Source: Mycobacterium triplex (GTDB lineage: Bacteria > Actinomycetota > Actinomycetes > Mycobacteriales > Mycobacteriaceae). Taken from it: DNA of 64,000 nucleotides. The stretch is from contig NZ_HG964446.1 of the NCBI RefSeq assembly GCF_000689255.1, positions 1,106,484-1,170,483 of the forward strand, in the 5' to 3' direction. How positions within the stretch are numbered: the first letter of the stretch is position 1; each line of letters begins with the position of its first letter. Below the pieces are notes generated by a model, which saw nothing but the letters and a program-made list of their open reading frames with translations, made no database searches and was not told where the DNA came from. This document shows, piece after piece, positions 32,272-41,907 of this stretch. A program made the position numbers and the translations under genes.

Positions 32272-32904
32272 GTGCATGGCGACGGTGACGGATGGGTGAT
32301 ATCCGACAGCGGCGCCCACTACTGGGGTCGATTCGGCGCGGCGGGTCTGCTGCTGCGCGCGCCACGACCCGACGGAACCCCGGCGGTGTTGCTGCAGCAT
32401 CGGGCGGTGTGGAGCCATCAGGGCGGCACCTGGGGGCTGCCGGGCGGCGCCCGGGACAGCCACGAAACCCCGGAGCAGACCGCGGTCCGCGAAGCCCACG
32501 AAGAGGCCGGGCTGCTGGCCCAGCGCCTCGCGGTGCGCGCGACGGTGGTCACCGCGGAGATCGCCGGAATCGCCGGTACGCACTGGAGCTACACCACCGT
32601 CGTGGCCGACGCCGGCGAGTTGCTGCACACGGTGCCCAACCGGGAGAGCGCCGAGATGCGCTGGGTCGCCGAAGACGAGGTGGCCGACCTGCCGCTGCAC
32701 CCCGGCTTCGCGGCCAGCTGGGAACGGCTGCGCACCGCGACGGCGTTGATTCCGCTGGGACACGGCGACGAACGTCGCCGGCACCTGCCGCGGACGCTGG
32801 AGATCGACGCCGGAGTCTTCGTCTGGTGCATGCCGGTCGATGCGGATCAGGCGCCGTCGCAACTGAGTCCCCGGATCAGCTCGCTGCTCGAAGCGCTGAC
32901 TTGA
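32272..32904 (+). CDS. mutT3: NUDIX hydrolase MutT3
   Basis: This 210-residue protein has a full Nudix box, [24 protein letters not shown] (first half [11 protein letters not shown], second half REAHEEAGL). By homology to Rv0413 it cleans oxidised or modified nucleoside di/triphosphates. The start is GTG. Its last 29 bp overlap the convergent thiE end. It is divergent from glnX. Confidence 0.93.
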   Translation: MHGDGDGWVISDSGAHYWGRFGAAGLLLRAPRPDGTPAVLLQHRAVWSHQGGTWGLPGGARDSHETPEQTAVREAHEEAGLLAQRLAVRATVVTAEIAGIAGTHWSYTTVVADAGELLHTVPNRESAEMRWVAEDEVADLPLHPGFAASWERLRTATALIPLGHGDERRRHLPRTLEIDAGVFVWCMPVDADQAPSQLSPRISSLLEALT

Positions 32905-33559
32905 GCCGATCGGCCGCGGCCCGGGGGTCTTCGGCGGCGGTGATCGCGCGCACCACCACGATCCGTCGCGCCCCGGCCTCGAGCACCTCGGGCAGCCGCT
33001 GCGCGTCGATACCGCCGATCGCGAACCACGGCTTGGCGGTCCCGAGCGCGGTGGCGGTGCGGACCAGTCCCAGGCCGGGCGCGGCACGGTCGGGTTTGGT
33101 GGGGGTCGGCCAGCACGGGCCGACGCAGAAGTAGTCGACTTCCCCCGTTTCCAAGGCCGCGGCGGCGGCGGTGACCTGGCCGGCGTCATGGGTGGACAGG
33201 CCGATCAGCGTGTCGGGCCCGACGATGTCGCGGGCCACCGCCGGCGGCAGATCGCCCTGGCCCAGGTGCAGCACGTCGGCGCCGGCGGCGCGGGCGATGT
33301 CGGCCCGGTCGTTGACCGCGAACAGCGCGCCGTGCCGGCGGGCCGCGTCCGCGAGGATCTCGCAGGCGGCCAGCTCGTCGCGCGCCTCCAGCGCACCGAA
33401 CCGCCGTTCCCCGGCCGACCCCTTGTCGCGTAGCTGGATGATGTCCACCCCGCCGGCCAGGGCGGCGTCGGCGAACTGGGCCAAGTCGCCGCGCTCGCGC
33501 CGCGCGTCGGTACACAGATACAGCCGGGCAGCGGCAAGACGGATAACCGGATCGTGCAC
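32876..33559 (-). CDS. thiE: Thiamine-phosphate synthase
   Basis: This 227-residue TIM-barrel enzyme joins HMP-diphosphate and thiazole-phosphate to thiamine phosphate. Seen motifs are [54 protein letters not shown] and WFAIGGID. It is divergent from thiO; the TPP riboswitch in that gap is on the other strand, so thiE is not under it. The 3' end overlaps mutT3. Confidence 0.95.
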   Translation of the reverse strand: MHDPVIRLAAARLYLCTDARRERGDLAQFADAALAGGVDIIQLRDKGSAGERRFGALEARDELAACEILADAARRHGALFAVNDRADIARAAGADVLHLGQGDLPPAVARDIVGPDTLIGLSTHDAGQVTAAAAALETGEVDYFCVGPCWPTPTKPDRAAPGLGLVRTATALGTAKPWFAIGGIDAQRLPEVLEAGARRIVVVRAITAAEDPRAAADRLKSALRAAS

Positions 33560-33566
33560 ACCGCGA

Positions 33567-33582
33567 CGCTAGCGCGCTAGCG
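33567..33582. promoter_or_regulatory. Perfect 16-bp palindrome in the thiE-thiO gap
   Basis: CGCTAGCGCGCTAGCG lies 8 bp before thiE and just before the thiO riboswitch. It is self-complementary with no loop. It could be an operator acting on thiE or on the promoter of thiO-thiS-thiG. No known factor is assigned. Confidence 0.35.
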
Positions 33583-33602
33583 TAGAACCCGAACAACGAG
33601 AG

Positions 33603-33704
33603 ACACGGGAGTCCCGGGCGATCTGCGGGGCTGAGAGTGGACACAGCCGTAACCGGAGCTGTCCTTACCGTCACACCTGATCCGGATCATGCCGGCGAAG
33701 GGAG
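33603..33704 (+). ncRNA. TPP riboswitch controlling thiO-thiS-thiG
   Basis: The THI-box elements appear in order: ACGGGAGTCC, the pyrimidine-sensor GGGCTGAGAGTGG (near 33628-33640), ACCGT, and CACCTGATCCGGATCATGCC followed by GGCGAAGGGAG. The last part overlaps the ribosome site of thiO (ATG at 33710). Binding of thiamine diphosphate would therefore hide the ribosome site, a translational off switch. Confidence 0.95.
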
Positions 33705-33709
33705 CGGAG

Positions 33710-34728
33710 ATGCATTCAGGTGCACCGACCGGGACGCTGGCCGTCATCGGCGGCGGCGTCATCGGACTGTCGGTGGCGCGCCGGGCGGCCCAAGCCGGAT
33801 GGACGGTGCGGCTGCACCGCACCGGCGCCCACGGCGCGTCCTGGGTGGCCGGCGGCATGCTGGCCCCGCACAGCGAGGGTTGGCCCGGCGAGGAACGATT
33901 GCTGCGGCTGGGCCTCGAGTCGCTGCGGCTGTGGCGCGAGGGCGGCTACCTGGACGGGCTGCCTCCGGAGGTGGTCACCGCGCGCGAGTCGCTGGTGGTG
34001 GCCGTCGACCGGGCCGACGTCGCCGACCTGCGCACCGTCGCGGACTGGCTGGCCGACCAGGGACACCCGGTGATCTGGGAGCCGGCCGTTCGTGACGTCG
34101 AACCTCTTCTGGCGCAAGGCATCCGGCACGGTTTTCGGGCGCCCACCGAGCTTGCCGTGGACAACCGCGCGGTGGTCGAGGCGCTGGCGACGGCGTGTGA
34201 GCGCCTCGGCGTCCAATGGGCCCCGCCGGCGCATGACCTGTCGCGGGTCTCCGGCGATGCGGTGGTGATCGCCAACGGCATCGACGCACCGGCGCTCTGC
34301 CCCGGCCTTCCGGTGCGCCCGGTGAAGGGTGAGGTGCTGCGGCTGCGCTGGCGCAAGGGCTGTATGCCGTTGCTGGGCAGGGTGATTCGTGCGCGGGTGC
34401 ACGGCCGCCAGGTGTACGTGGTGCCGCGTGCGGACGGAGTGGTGGTGGGCGCGACGCAGTACGAGCACGGCCGTGACACGGCGCCGGTCGTGTCCGGTGT
34501 GCGGGATCTGCTGGACGACGCGTGCGCCGTGCTGCCGGCGCTGGGTGAGTACGAGCTGGCCGAGTGCGCGGCCGGGCTGCGCCCGATGACACCGGATAAC
34601 CTGCCGCTCGTGCATCGCCTCGACGAACGCACTCTGGTGGCCACCGGGCACGGCCGGTCAGGTTTCCTGCTGGCGCCGTGGACCGCCGAACAGATTATGT
34701 CCGAACTCGTTCCGGTGGGAGTCCAGTG

Positions 34729-34729
<1 letters not shown>
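33710..34729 (+). CDS. thiO: Glycine oxidase ThiO
   Basis: This 339-residue FAD enzyme oxidises glycine to the imine used for the thiazole ring. The FAD fold is AVIGGGVIGLSVARRAAQAG, and AAGLRPMTPDNLPLV and GHGRSGFLLAP are typical C-terminal motifs. I use the ATG of MHSGAPTG, which follows the riboswitch ribosome site; a longer frame would start inside the riboswitch. It overlaps thiS by one base. Confidence 0.95.
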
Positions 34730-35703
<974 letters not shown>

Positions 35704-35704
<1 letters not shown>

Positions 35705-36471
35705 TGAAACGGTATGTAGCGCTGGGCAGTTCGATGGCTGCCGGCCCGGGCATCCGGCCGCGTGCCGCGGGCGCCCCGCGGTGGTCGGGGCGATCGGCGC
35801 GCAACTATCCGCATCTGGTTGCCGAGCGGATGAACCTCGAGCTGGTTGATGTCACCTTTTCCGGCGCCACCACCGGCCACATCCTCGCGGAGCGTCAGCA
35901 CCACGCGCCGCCCCAGATCGACGCGTTGGACGGCTCGGAGGACCTGGTCACGATCACCATCGGCGGCAACGACGTCGGCTACGTGCCGCTGCTGATGGCC
36001 GCCGCACTGCCGCGCCCGGCCCGTCGGCTGCCACTGCTGGGCGCGCGGATCGCCGAACTGCTGGACCGCGACGAGCGGGATCGGGCCCTGGCGGATGTAT
36101 TCGATTCGTTGTGCGCGGTCGGGAAAGCGGTGTGTGCCCGGGCGCCGCGCGCCCGGGTTCTCTTCGTCGACTACCTGACGATGCTGCCGCCCGCGGGCTT
36201 ATCCGCACCGCCGATTTCGGACGCGGACGCCGACCTGGGCCGCCACGTGGCCGCGAGCCTGGAACGACGCACGGCCGACGCGGCCGCGGCATCCGGCTGC
36301 GGGGTCATCGGCGCCGGCGCGGCCAGCCGGGACCATCACGCATGGTCCGCGCAGCCGTGGACCACCCGGCCGGCGAAATACGTCGTGCCGCTGCCGGGCC
36401 GGCCGGCACCCCTGCACCCCAACGGCGCGGGGATGAGCATGGTGGCCGAACTCGTTGCGGCCCAACTCTGA
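35704..36471 (+). CDS. SGNH/GDSL-family hydrolase
   Basis: This 255-residue esterase-like protein has block I as YVALGSSMAAGPG (nucleophile Ser), block III as ITIGGNDVGY and block V as LHPNGAGM with the catalytic His. There is no signal peptide. It overlaps the thiG stop (TGATG), so it is cotranscribed with the thiamine genes, although no thiamine role is apparent. A broken copy of its 3' end survives at 37109-37163. Confidence 0.87.
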
Positions 36472-36993
36472 TCAGGCGTTGGCCTGCCACCACTTGTAGA
36501 GCGACGGGATGTCGGCTTTGGAGAAGATGGAGCCCAGCACGTTTTTCCCGTCGACCGTCCAGAGCACCAGGCTGACGTCCTTGTAGGTTCCGCACGCCAT
36601 CTGGCCACCGGCCTGGTCGGCGTTGCCTTGGTGCCAGGGACCCGGCTCCTTGCTGCCGCTGCCGCTGCACGAGGCGAGGGTCACGTCTTTGAGGTTGGAG
36701 GCGTAGGCACCACTCAGGTCGTTGGCGCTCTTGAAGAGCTGGTAGACCGCGGAAGCCGGCCCATTCGAGTCTGGGTTCTGCCCGCATTGCAGCTCGGCCA
36801 CCTCGGCACCCGTCAGGGGAGACGATTGACAATTGTTGAGGCCGTAGCCCTTCGCTAGCGAAGTGGCCAGTGTGTTGACATCTGCCGTGCTGCCCGTGGT
36901 GTCCGCGGTCGCGGTGGCAGTACCGACGCAGCAGAAGGCAGCCGTAAGAGTTGCGGCCGTCGCGGCGCGCAGCGAGTTGGTGGGGTGAAGCAT
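36472..36993 (-). CDS. Secreted cysteine-containing protein, tandem copy A
   Basis: This 173-residue protein has a signal peptide (first about 30 residues, ending ATATA) and mature motifs STADVNTLATSLAKGYGLNNC, QCGQNPDS, PWHQGN, ACGTYKD and YKWWQANA. Four mature cysteines suggest two disulfides. It resembles extracytoplasmic sensor modules seen in mycobacterial proteins, but I cannot assign a function. GGAG precedes the ATG. It converges with the GDSL hydrolase with no gap. Copy B is at 37167-37688. Confidence 0.82.
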   Translation of the reverse strand: MLHPTNSLRAATAATLTAAFCCVGTATATADTTGSTADVNTLATSLAKGYGLNNCQSSPLTGAEVAELQCGQNPDSNGPASAVYQLFKSANDLSGAYASNLKDVTLASCSGSGSKEPGPWHQGNADQAGGQMACGTYKDVSLVLWTVDGKNVLGSIFSKADIPSLYKWWQANA

Positions 36994-37108
36994 CCTCTAC
37001 TCCTGAGGTTCGTCGGACCGCCGGGACCGCAGCCCCAGCAAATTGATTGGCAGACTGATCGTAAGGCTAAACCGCAGCTATGCAACCCATTCCGTCGCAT
37101 ACCATTTA

Positions 37109-37163
37109 CACCGGCAACATTCTTGGCAACATGAGCACGGAACCCGTTGCGGCCCAACCGTAA
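37109..37163 (+). pseudogene. Remnant of a duplicated GDSL-hydrolase 3' end
   Basis: The segment ending ...ATGAGCACGGAACCCGTTGC GGCCCAACCGTAA reads NMSTEPVAAQP and a stop. The intact hydrolase at 35704-36471 ends GMSMVAELVAAQL and a stop. The match continues into the first bases of the secreted-protein gene that follows on the other strand. It shows that one duplication carried both the hydrolase tail and the secreted-protein gene, after which the hydrolase part decayed. Confidence 0.65.
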
Positions 37164-37166
37164 AGC

Positions 37167-37688
37167 TCAGCCGTTGTCTCGCCACCATTTGTAGACCGAC
37201 GCGACGTCATTGCCGGAGGAGCGGATTACGCCCAGCATGTTCTTGGGGTCGTTGGTCCAGATGACCTCGGCGTGGTTCTGAAAAATCCCGCACGCCACCA
37301 ATCCCGCGTTCGTGGTGGAGCTGCCTTGGTGCCACGGCGTGGGTGAGGAGGCGTCCCCGCAGTTGCTCACGGCGTCACCGGCGATGACGCCGTGGAACGA
37401 GTTCATCAGGGCGCTGCGGTCGGCGAAGAGGAAATACTTGCCGAGCATCGGCCCGCCGGGGTCGGGGCTCTGTCCGCACAAAAGGTAAGCCAGCGCGTCG
37501 CTGGGAGCCGTCTGAACGATGCAGTTGTTTAGGCCGTATCCCTTGGACAGCCCGCTGGCTAGGGTGTTGATATCCGCGGTGCTACCGGAGGTGGGGTCGG
37601 CGGTCGCCGTTGTGGCGCCCGCAAACGCGAAACCACCCATGAGCACTGCGGCGGTCACGGCGCGCAGCGCGTCGGTCAGAGGTGACAT
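37167..37688 (-). CDS. Secreted cysteine-containing protein, tandem copy B
   Basis: This 173-residue protein is a diverged copy of 36472-36993: STADINTLASGLSKGYGLNNC, LCGQSPDPGGP, TPWHQGSS, ACGIFQNHAEVIW, VYKWWRDNG. The signal peptide ends ATTATA. AGGAG precedes the ATG by seven bases. The four cysteines are kept. Identity looks moderate, so the duplication is old or the copies diverged fast. Function unknown. Confidence 0.82.
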   Translation of the reverse strand: MSPLTDALRAVTAAVLMGGFAFAGATTATADPTSGSTADINTLASGLSKGYGLNNCIVQTAPSDALAYLLCGQSPDPGGPMLGKYFLFADRSALMNSFHGVIAGDAVSNCGDASSPTPWHQGSSTTNAGLVACGIFQNHAEVIWTNDPKNMLGVIRSSGNDVASVYKWWRDNG

Positions 37689-38026
37689 CCGACGGCTCCT
37701 CTCGGTGGTCGCGACGGCAGTGCCGCTACCGGAATCGTAGGGCTATGTCGTGGCTGTGCAATACATTCCACCGGACACTGTCTTTCTGGGCACTATTCCT
37801 GGCTGGCCTGGGCAATTCCATTCGCGCGCGGGATTGCAATCCACCCAACGCATTTCGTCGATGCACCGGCTTTCGAGCTAATCCGGCCATCGGGAGAGCC
37901 CCTGCGGCGACGTCGATGTCGCGGGTCGCGAGGAACCGATTTCTGCCAACTTGGTGCCCAGGCGACTTTGCTCGGGTATGGTAGGCACCGCTTCACGCCA
38001 GCTAACTTCTCGTGACTGGAGAATTC
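37689..38026. other. 338-bp gap without a convincing gene
   Basis: A plus-strand frame of 100 codons exists here, but it has weak codon bias, no ribosome site and no recognisable motif. The gap should hold the promoters of the flanking divergent genes. A GGAG 5 bp before 38027 is the ribosome site of the next gene. Confidence 0.5.
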
Positions 38027-38356
38027 ATGACTGCACAACCGCCGCCCCCCGGTTACCCGCCGCAGCAGCCTGCGGGGCAGGCACCGGATAACTATTTGGT
38101 GTGGTCCATTTTGGCGACACTGTTCTGCTGTCTGCCGTTCGGCATCGTGGCCATCGTCAAATCCACTCAGGTGAGTGGGTTGTGGGCGCAGGGTCAGTAC
38201 GCCGAGGCGCAGGCCGCAGCCGACGCCGCCAAGAAGTGGGTGAAGTGGTCGGTCATCGCCGCAGTCGTGAGCGCCGTCCTGTACGGCATCGTGCTGGCGA
38301 TCATCGCGATGACCGCTGACACCTCGACCCCCGCGGCGCTGGCCGCAATGCTGTAA
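38027..38356 (+). CDS. CD225/dispanin-family small membrane protein
   Basis: This protein of 109 residues has a proline-rich start (TAQPPPPGYPPQQPAG) and two membrane helices. The first carries FCCLPFGIVAIVKSTQV, the CD225 core shared with IFITM proteins, and is followed by the QYAEAQAAADAAKKW linker. The start ATG has GGAG five bases upstream. Function in bacteria is unknown. The next gene follows after 16 bp. Confidence 0.85.
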   Translation: MTAQPPPPGYPPQQPAGQAPDNYLVWSILATLFCCLPFGIVAIVKSTQVSGLWAQGQYAEAQAAADAAKKWVKWSVIAAVVSAVLYGIVLAIIAMTADTSTPAALAAML

Positions 38357-38372
38357 AGGGGTTGCACTCACG

Positions 38373-38795
38373 GTGACCCCGCGGCGGCCGCTCACGCTCG
38401 GTCTCGGCGCCCCGCTGATGGTGGCCGCGTCGACGATGTTGGTGTGCGCGGCCACCTGGGTGGGTGATCCGACCACCCCGGGCGGCCCGCTTCCGGTGTG
38501 CCCCACCAAGGCTCTGCTGGGCATCGACTGCCCCGGATGCGGCAGCCTGCGCATGATCTATTCGCTTTTGCACGGCAACTTGATGGCCGCGGCCAGGTTC
38601 AACGCGTTGGGCTTGGCGGCGCTCGTGCTGTTGGTGTGGGCGTACCTGGCCTGGACCTACGGCCGGGTGACGGGCCGGCGGATCAAGAGCTGGCAACACC
38701 AGCGCTGGTCGGCCGTGGTCGCCCTGTCGTTGGTATCGGTTTGGTTTGTGGTGCGCAACATTCCGTTTGCCCCCTTCAACGGGCTCTACGTCTGA
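38373..38795 (+). CDS. DUF2752 membrane protein
   Basis: This 140-residue protein has three membrane helices and the family motif GIDCPGCGSLRMIYSLLHGN. The start is GTG. It follows the CD225 gene closely, and CD225-DUF2752 pairs are common in actinobacteria. Function unknown. Confidence 0.87.
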   Translation: MTPRRPLTLGLGAPLMVAASTMLVCAATWVGDPTTPGGPLPVCPTKALLGIDCPGCGSLRMIYSLLHGNLMAAARFNALGLAALVLLVWAYLAWTYGRVTGRRIKSWQHQRWSAVVALSLVSVWFVVRNIPFAPFNGLYV

Positions 38796-38844
38796 CCTCA
38801 CGCCGCGGTGAGCCCAATGGGCTGACGGGCTAACCTTGGGCGCG

Positions 38845-40338
38845 ATGGTGAACAAATCCCGAACTCTGGCGGCGATGCTCGCCGCGGTCGCCCTCGTCGC
38901 AGTGTCGTCCGGATGCTTGCACCGGCCGGCGAACTCACAGCAGGCAAGTGGTCCCGTCGCGGCGGAGTTCGCCAACACAGTGCACAACAAGGTCACTGCC
39001 GACGCGATGATGACACACCTGACGAAGCTGCAAGATATCGCCAACGCCAACAACGGCACCCGGGCGGTGGGCACCCCCGGCTACGAAGCCAGCGTCGACT
39101 ACGTGGTGAACACGTTGCGCCACAGCGGTTTCGACGTTGCAACCCCCGAATTTTCGGCGCGGGTCTTCCACGCCGAGAAGCCCGCCGTGACGGTCGGCGG
39201 CAAGGACGTCGAGGCACACGCGCTCGAGTTCAGCCTCGGCACCGGACCGGACGGGGTGCGCGGCCCGCTGCTGGTGGTGTCGACGGGCAACGGCCAAGGC
39301 TGTGCGGCCTCGGACTACGACACTCTCCCGGCCAAGGGCGCGGTGGTGCTGGTGGATCGTGGCACCTGTCCGTTCGCGCAGAAGGAGGAGGCCGCGGCGC
39401 AGCGCGGTGCCGTGGCGATGATCGTCGTCGACAACGTCGACGAGGAGCAGATGGGCGGCACGCTCGGGGCGAACACCGAGGTGAAGATTCCGGCGGTCGG
39501 CGTCACCAAGTCCACCGGAATGCTGCTGCGTGCCCAGCCGGGGCCCGCGACGATCAAGCTGGACGCCAGCAGCCGGAGTTTCAAAGCGCGCAACGTCATC
39601 GCCCAGACCAAGACGGGCTCGCCCACCGAGGTGGTGATGGCGGGCGCGCACCTGGACAGCGTTGCCGAGGGGCCGGGCATCAACGACAACGGCTCGGGAG
39701 TGGCCGCGATCTTGGAAACCGCAGTGCAGCTCGGGAATTCACCGCAAGTGCATAACGCGGTCCGGTTCGCCTTCTGGGGTGCCGAGGAACTCGGTTTGAT
39801 CGGATCGCGCAACTACGTCGAGTCGCTGAATCTCGACGACCTCAAAAGCATTGCGTTGTACCTGAACTTCGACATGCTCGCGTCGCCGAACCCCGGTTAC
39901 TTCACCTATGACGGCGACCAATCGCTGCCGGCGGAAACCCGCGGCCAGCCCGTGGTTCCGGAAGGCTCGGCCGGCATCGAGCGCACGCTGGTCGCCTACC
40001 TGAAGTCGGCGGGCAAGACCGCGCAGGACACGTCGTTCGACGGGCGCTCCGACTACGACGGCTTCACCCGGGCCGGTATCCCGGCGGGCGGCCTGTTCTC
40101 CGGCGCCGAAGCGAAGAAGTCCGCCGACCAAGCCAAGCTGTGGGGCGGAACGGCAGACGAGCCGTTTGATCCGAACTATCACAAGAACACCGACACCCTC
40201 GACCACATCGACCGCACCTCGCTGGGCATCAACGGCTCCGGCGTCGCCTACGCGATCGCGCTGTACGCCCAGGATCTCACCGGACACAACGGGGTTCCCG
40301 TCATGGGGGACCGCACCCGCCACGTGCTTAAGCCATGA
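38845..40338 (+). CDS. lpqL: Lipoprotein aminopeptidase LpqL (PA domain plus M28)
   Basis: This 497-residue surface lipoprotein has a lipobox at VSSGC, a protease-associated domain in the middle (GRGTCPFAQKEEAAAQRGA-like VDRGTCPFAQKEEAAAQ) and an M28 zinc peptidase domain. The metal ligands are all visible: AGAHLDS (His), INDNGSG (Asp), WGAEELG (catalytic Glu plus ligand Glu), NFDML (Asp) and NYHKNTDT (His). It should release N-terminal residues from peptides outside the membrane. The start is the ATG of MVNKSRTL. Its stop overlaps the ATG of the next gene (ATGA). Confidence 0.94.
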   Translation: MVNKSRTLAAMLAAVALVAVSSGCLHRPANSQQASGPVAAEFANTVHNKVTADAMMTHLTKLQDIANANNGTRAVGTPGYEASVDYVVNTLRHSGFDVATPEFSARVFHAEKPAVTVGGKDVEAHALEFSLGTGPDGVRGPLLVVSTGNGQGCAASDYDTLPAKGAVVLVDRGTCPFAQKEEAAAQRGAVAMIVVDNVDEEQMGGTLGANTEVKIPAVGVTKSTGMLLRAQPGPATIKLDASSRSFKARNVIAQTKTGSPTEVVMAGAHLDSVAEGPGINDNGSGVAAILETAVQLGNSPQVHNAVRFAFWGAEELGLIGSRNYVESLNLDDLKSIALYLNFDMLASPNPGYFTYDGDQSLPAETRGQPVVPEGSAGIERTLVAYLKSAGKTAQDTSFDGRSDYDGFTRAGIPAGGLFSGAEAKKSADQAKLWGGTADEPFDPNYHKNTDTLDHIDRTSLGINGSGVAYAIALYAQDLTGHNGVPVMGDRTRHVLKP

Positions 40339-41804
40339 TTCGTCGCCTGTGCTCGGTGTTGGCGCTGATCGGACTGGTGGCGGGGTGCTCGTCGCCCCGG
40401 CAGGGGCCGCCGGCAGCCGCGCCGGACCTCGGCCGCACGCTCGCCGGAAAGGTCACCGCCGACGGGATGTTCGTCCACCTGCGCGCGCTGCAGGATATCG
40501 CCAGCGCCAACAAGGGGAACCGGGCGGAGGGAACGCCGGGTTACGACGCCAGCGTCGAGTACGTTGCAAAAGCTTTGCGCTCCAAGGGGTTCGAGGTAGC
40601 TACGCCGCAGTTCGACCGGCTGTACGCTGTCGCGCCGGGTAAGCCGTCGCTGACGATCGCGGGCAGCACCTATTCGGTCGACCAGGCCTCGCTGCTGGTC
40701 CGGACGCCACCCGGTGGGCTCAGCGGGCGACCGGTCCGGCCCACCCAGCCGTCGGGTTGTGCGCCGGGCGACTATCCGTCGGCACTGCCCGCGGGGGCGA
40801 TCGCCGTCGTCGACGACGCACGCTGCTCGGTGGTCGACAAGCAGAACAGTGCCAGGGCCAAGGGAGCCGCGGCGCTGATCGTGGTCAGCACGCCCACCGG
40901 CCAGGGCGCTCCGCCCACGTTGTTCACCCCGGGCTACTACCGGCAACTGACCGTGCCGGTTGCCGTCGTCGGCAGCTCCGGCGGCAGCGCGCTGGCCCAT
41001 GCCACCGCGCCGGTGCGCCTGGTGCTGGACGCCGAGAACATCAAGATCACGTCGCGAAACGTGTTGGCGCAGACTAAAACCGGCTCAACAGACGATGTGA
41101 TCATGGTCGGTGCACATCTCGACGGCCCGCGCGGCGGTCCGGGTATCAACGACAACGGGTCCGGGGTGGCCGTGGTGCTGGAAACCGCACTGCAGTTGGG
41201 CCCGCTGGCGCCGGTGAACAACGCGGTGCGCTTCGTGTTCTGGGGAGCCGACGAGGACGGGCTCAACGGCGTGATGGATTACGTGTTCGGCCTCGATGAC
41301 GAGCAGCTCAACGACATCGCGATGTACCTGAACTTCAACCTGCTCGGTTCGCCCAACGCCGGCTTCTTCACCGATGACGGCGACCAGTCCGGCCCACCCG
41401 GGCCGGGAATCGCCGCCGGTGATGTGCCCGAGGGGTCGGCCGGTATCGAGCGCACGCTGTCCGCCTATCTCAACCTGGCCGGGCAGCGGCCCGCCGATAT
41501 GCCGTTGGGCCCCCGGACCGACTACCACCCCTTCATGGTCGCCGGTGTGCCGATCGGGGGCATGAGCACCGGCGCATCGCAGCTGAAAACCCCTGTGCAA
41601 GCACGCCTGTGGGGCGGCAAGGCCGGTGTGGGCTTCGATCCCAACTTCCAGGGTCCCCGGGACACGATCGACAACATCAACCGGGAAGCATTGGCGGTCA
41701 TGGGTTCTGGCGCGGCATACGCGGTGGGCAACTACGCGATGTCGATTTCCGGCGTCAACGGCGTCCCGGCCCACGACAAACGACATCGCACCCGGCTACC
41801 CTAG
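40335..41804 (+). CDS. LpqL paralog lacking M28 catalytic residues (probable pseudoenzyme lipoprotein)
   Basis: This 489-residue lipoprotein (lipobox GLVAGC) aligns with LpqL along its whole length: GKVTADGMFVHLRALQDIA, VGAHLDG, INDNGSG, IERTLSAYLNLAG. The first His and Asp ligands remain. However, WGAEELG has become WGADEDG, NFDML has become NFNLL, and NYHKNTDT has become NFQGPRDT. The general base Glu, one zinc Asp and one zinc His are thus lost. It should bind peptides at most. It is coupled to lpqL by ATGA. I recall only one such gene in H37Rv before lpqM. Confidence 0.9.
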   Translation: MIRRLCSVLALIGLVAGCSSPRQGPPAAAPDLGRTLAGKVTADGMFVHLRALQDIASANKGNRAEGTPGYDASVEYVAKALRSKGFEVATPQFDRLYAVAPGKPSLTIAGSTYSVDQASLLVRTPPGGLSGRPVRPTQPSGCAPGDYPSALPAGAIAVVDDARCSVVDKQNSARAKGAAALIVVSTPTGQGAPPTLFTPGYYRQLTVPVAVVGSSGGSALAHATAPVRLVLDAENIKITSRNVLAQTKTGSTDDVIMVGAHLDGPRGGPGINDNGSGVAVVLETALQLGPLAPVNNAVRFVFWGADEDGLNGVMDYVFGLDDEQLNDIAMYLNFNLLGSPNAGFFTDDGDQSGPPGPGIAAGDVPEGSAGIERTLSAYLNLAGQRPADMPLGPRTDYHPFMVAGVPIGGMSTGASQLKTPVQARLWGGKAGVGFDPNFQGPRDTIDNINREALAVMGSGAAYAVGNYAMSISGVNGVPAHDKRHRTRLP

Positions 41805-41907
41805 CGGCGTTTGCTGGGGCCGTTGTTTTCGCTACGCTGTTCAACCAGCGGACCTAGAATGAGAACCCTTTGATGCTGCCGGGCGGCCGGCCGGGATGAG
41901 GTTGGGC

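Noticed and set aside
37682..37984. 100-codon plus-strand frame in the gap after the secreted-protein pair
   Set aside because: It has no ribosome site or family motif, begins inside the divergent gene's start region, and has irregular codon use.
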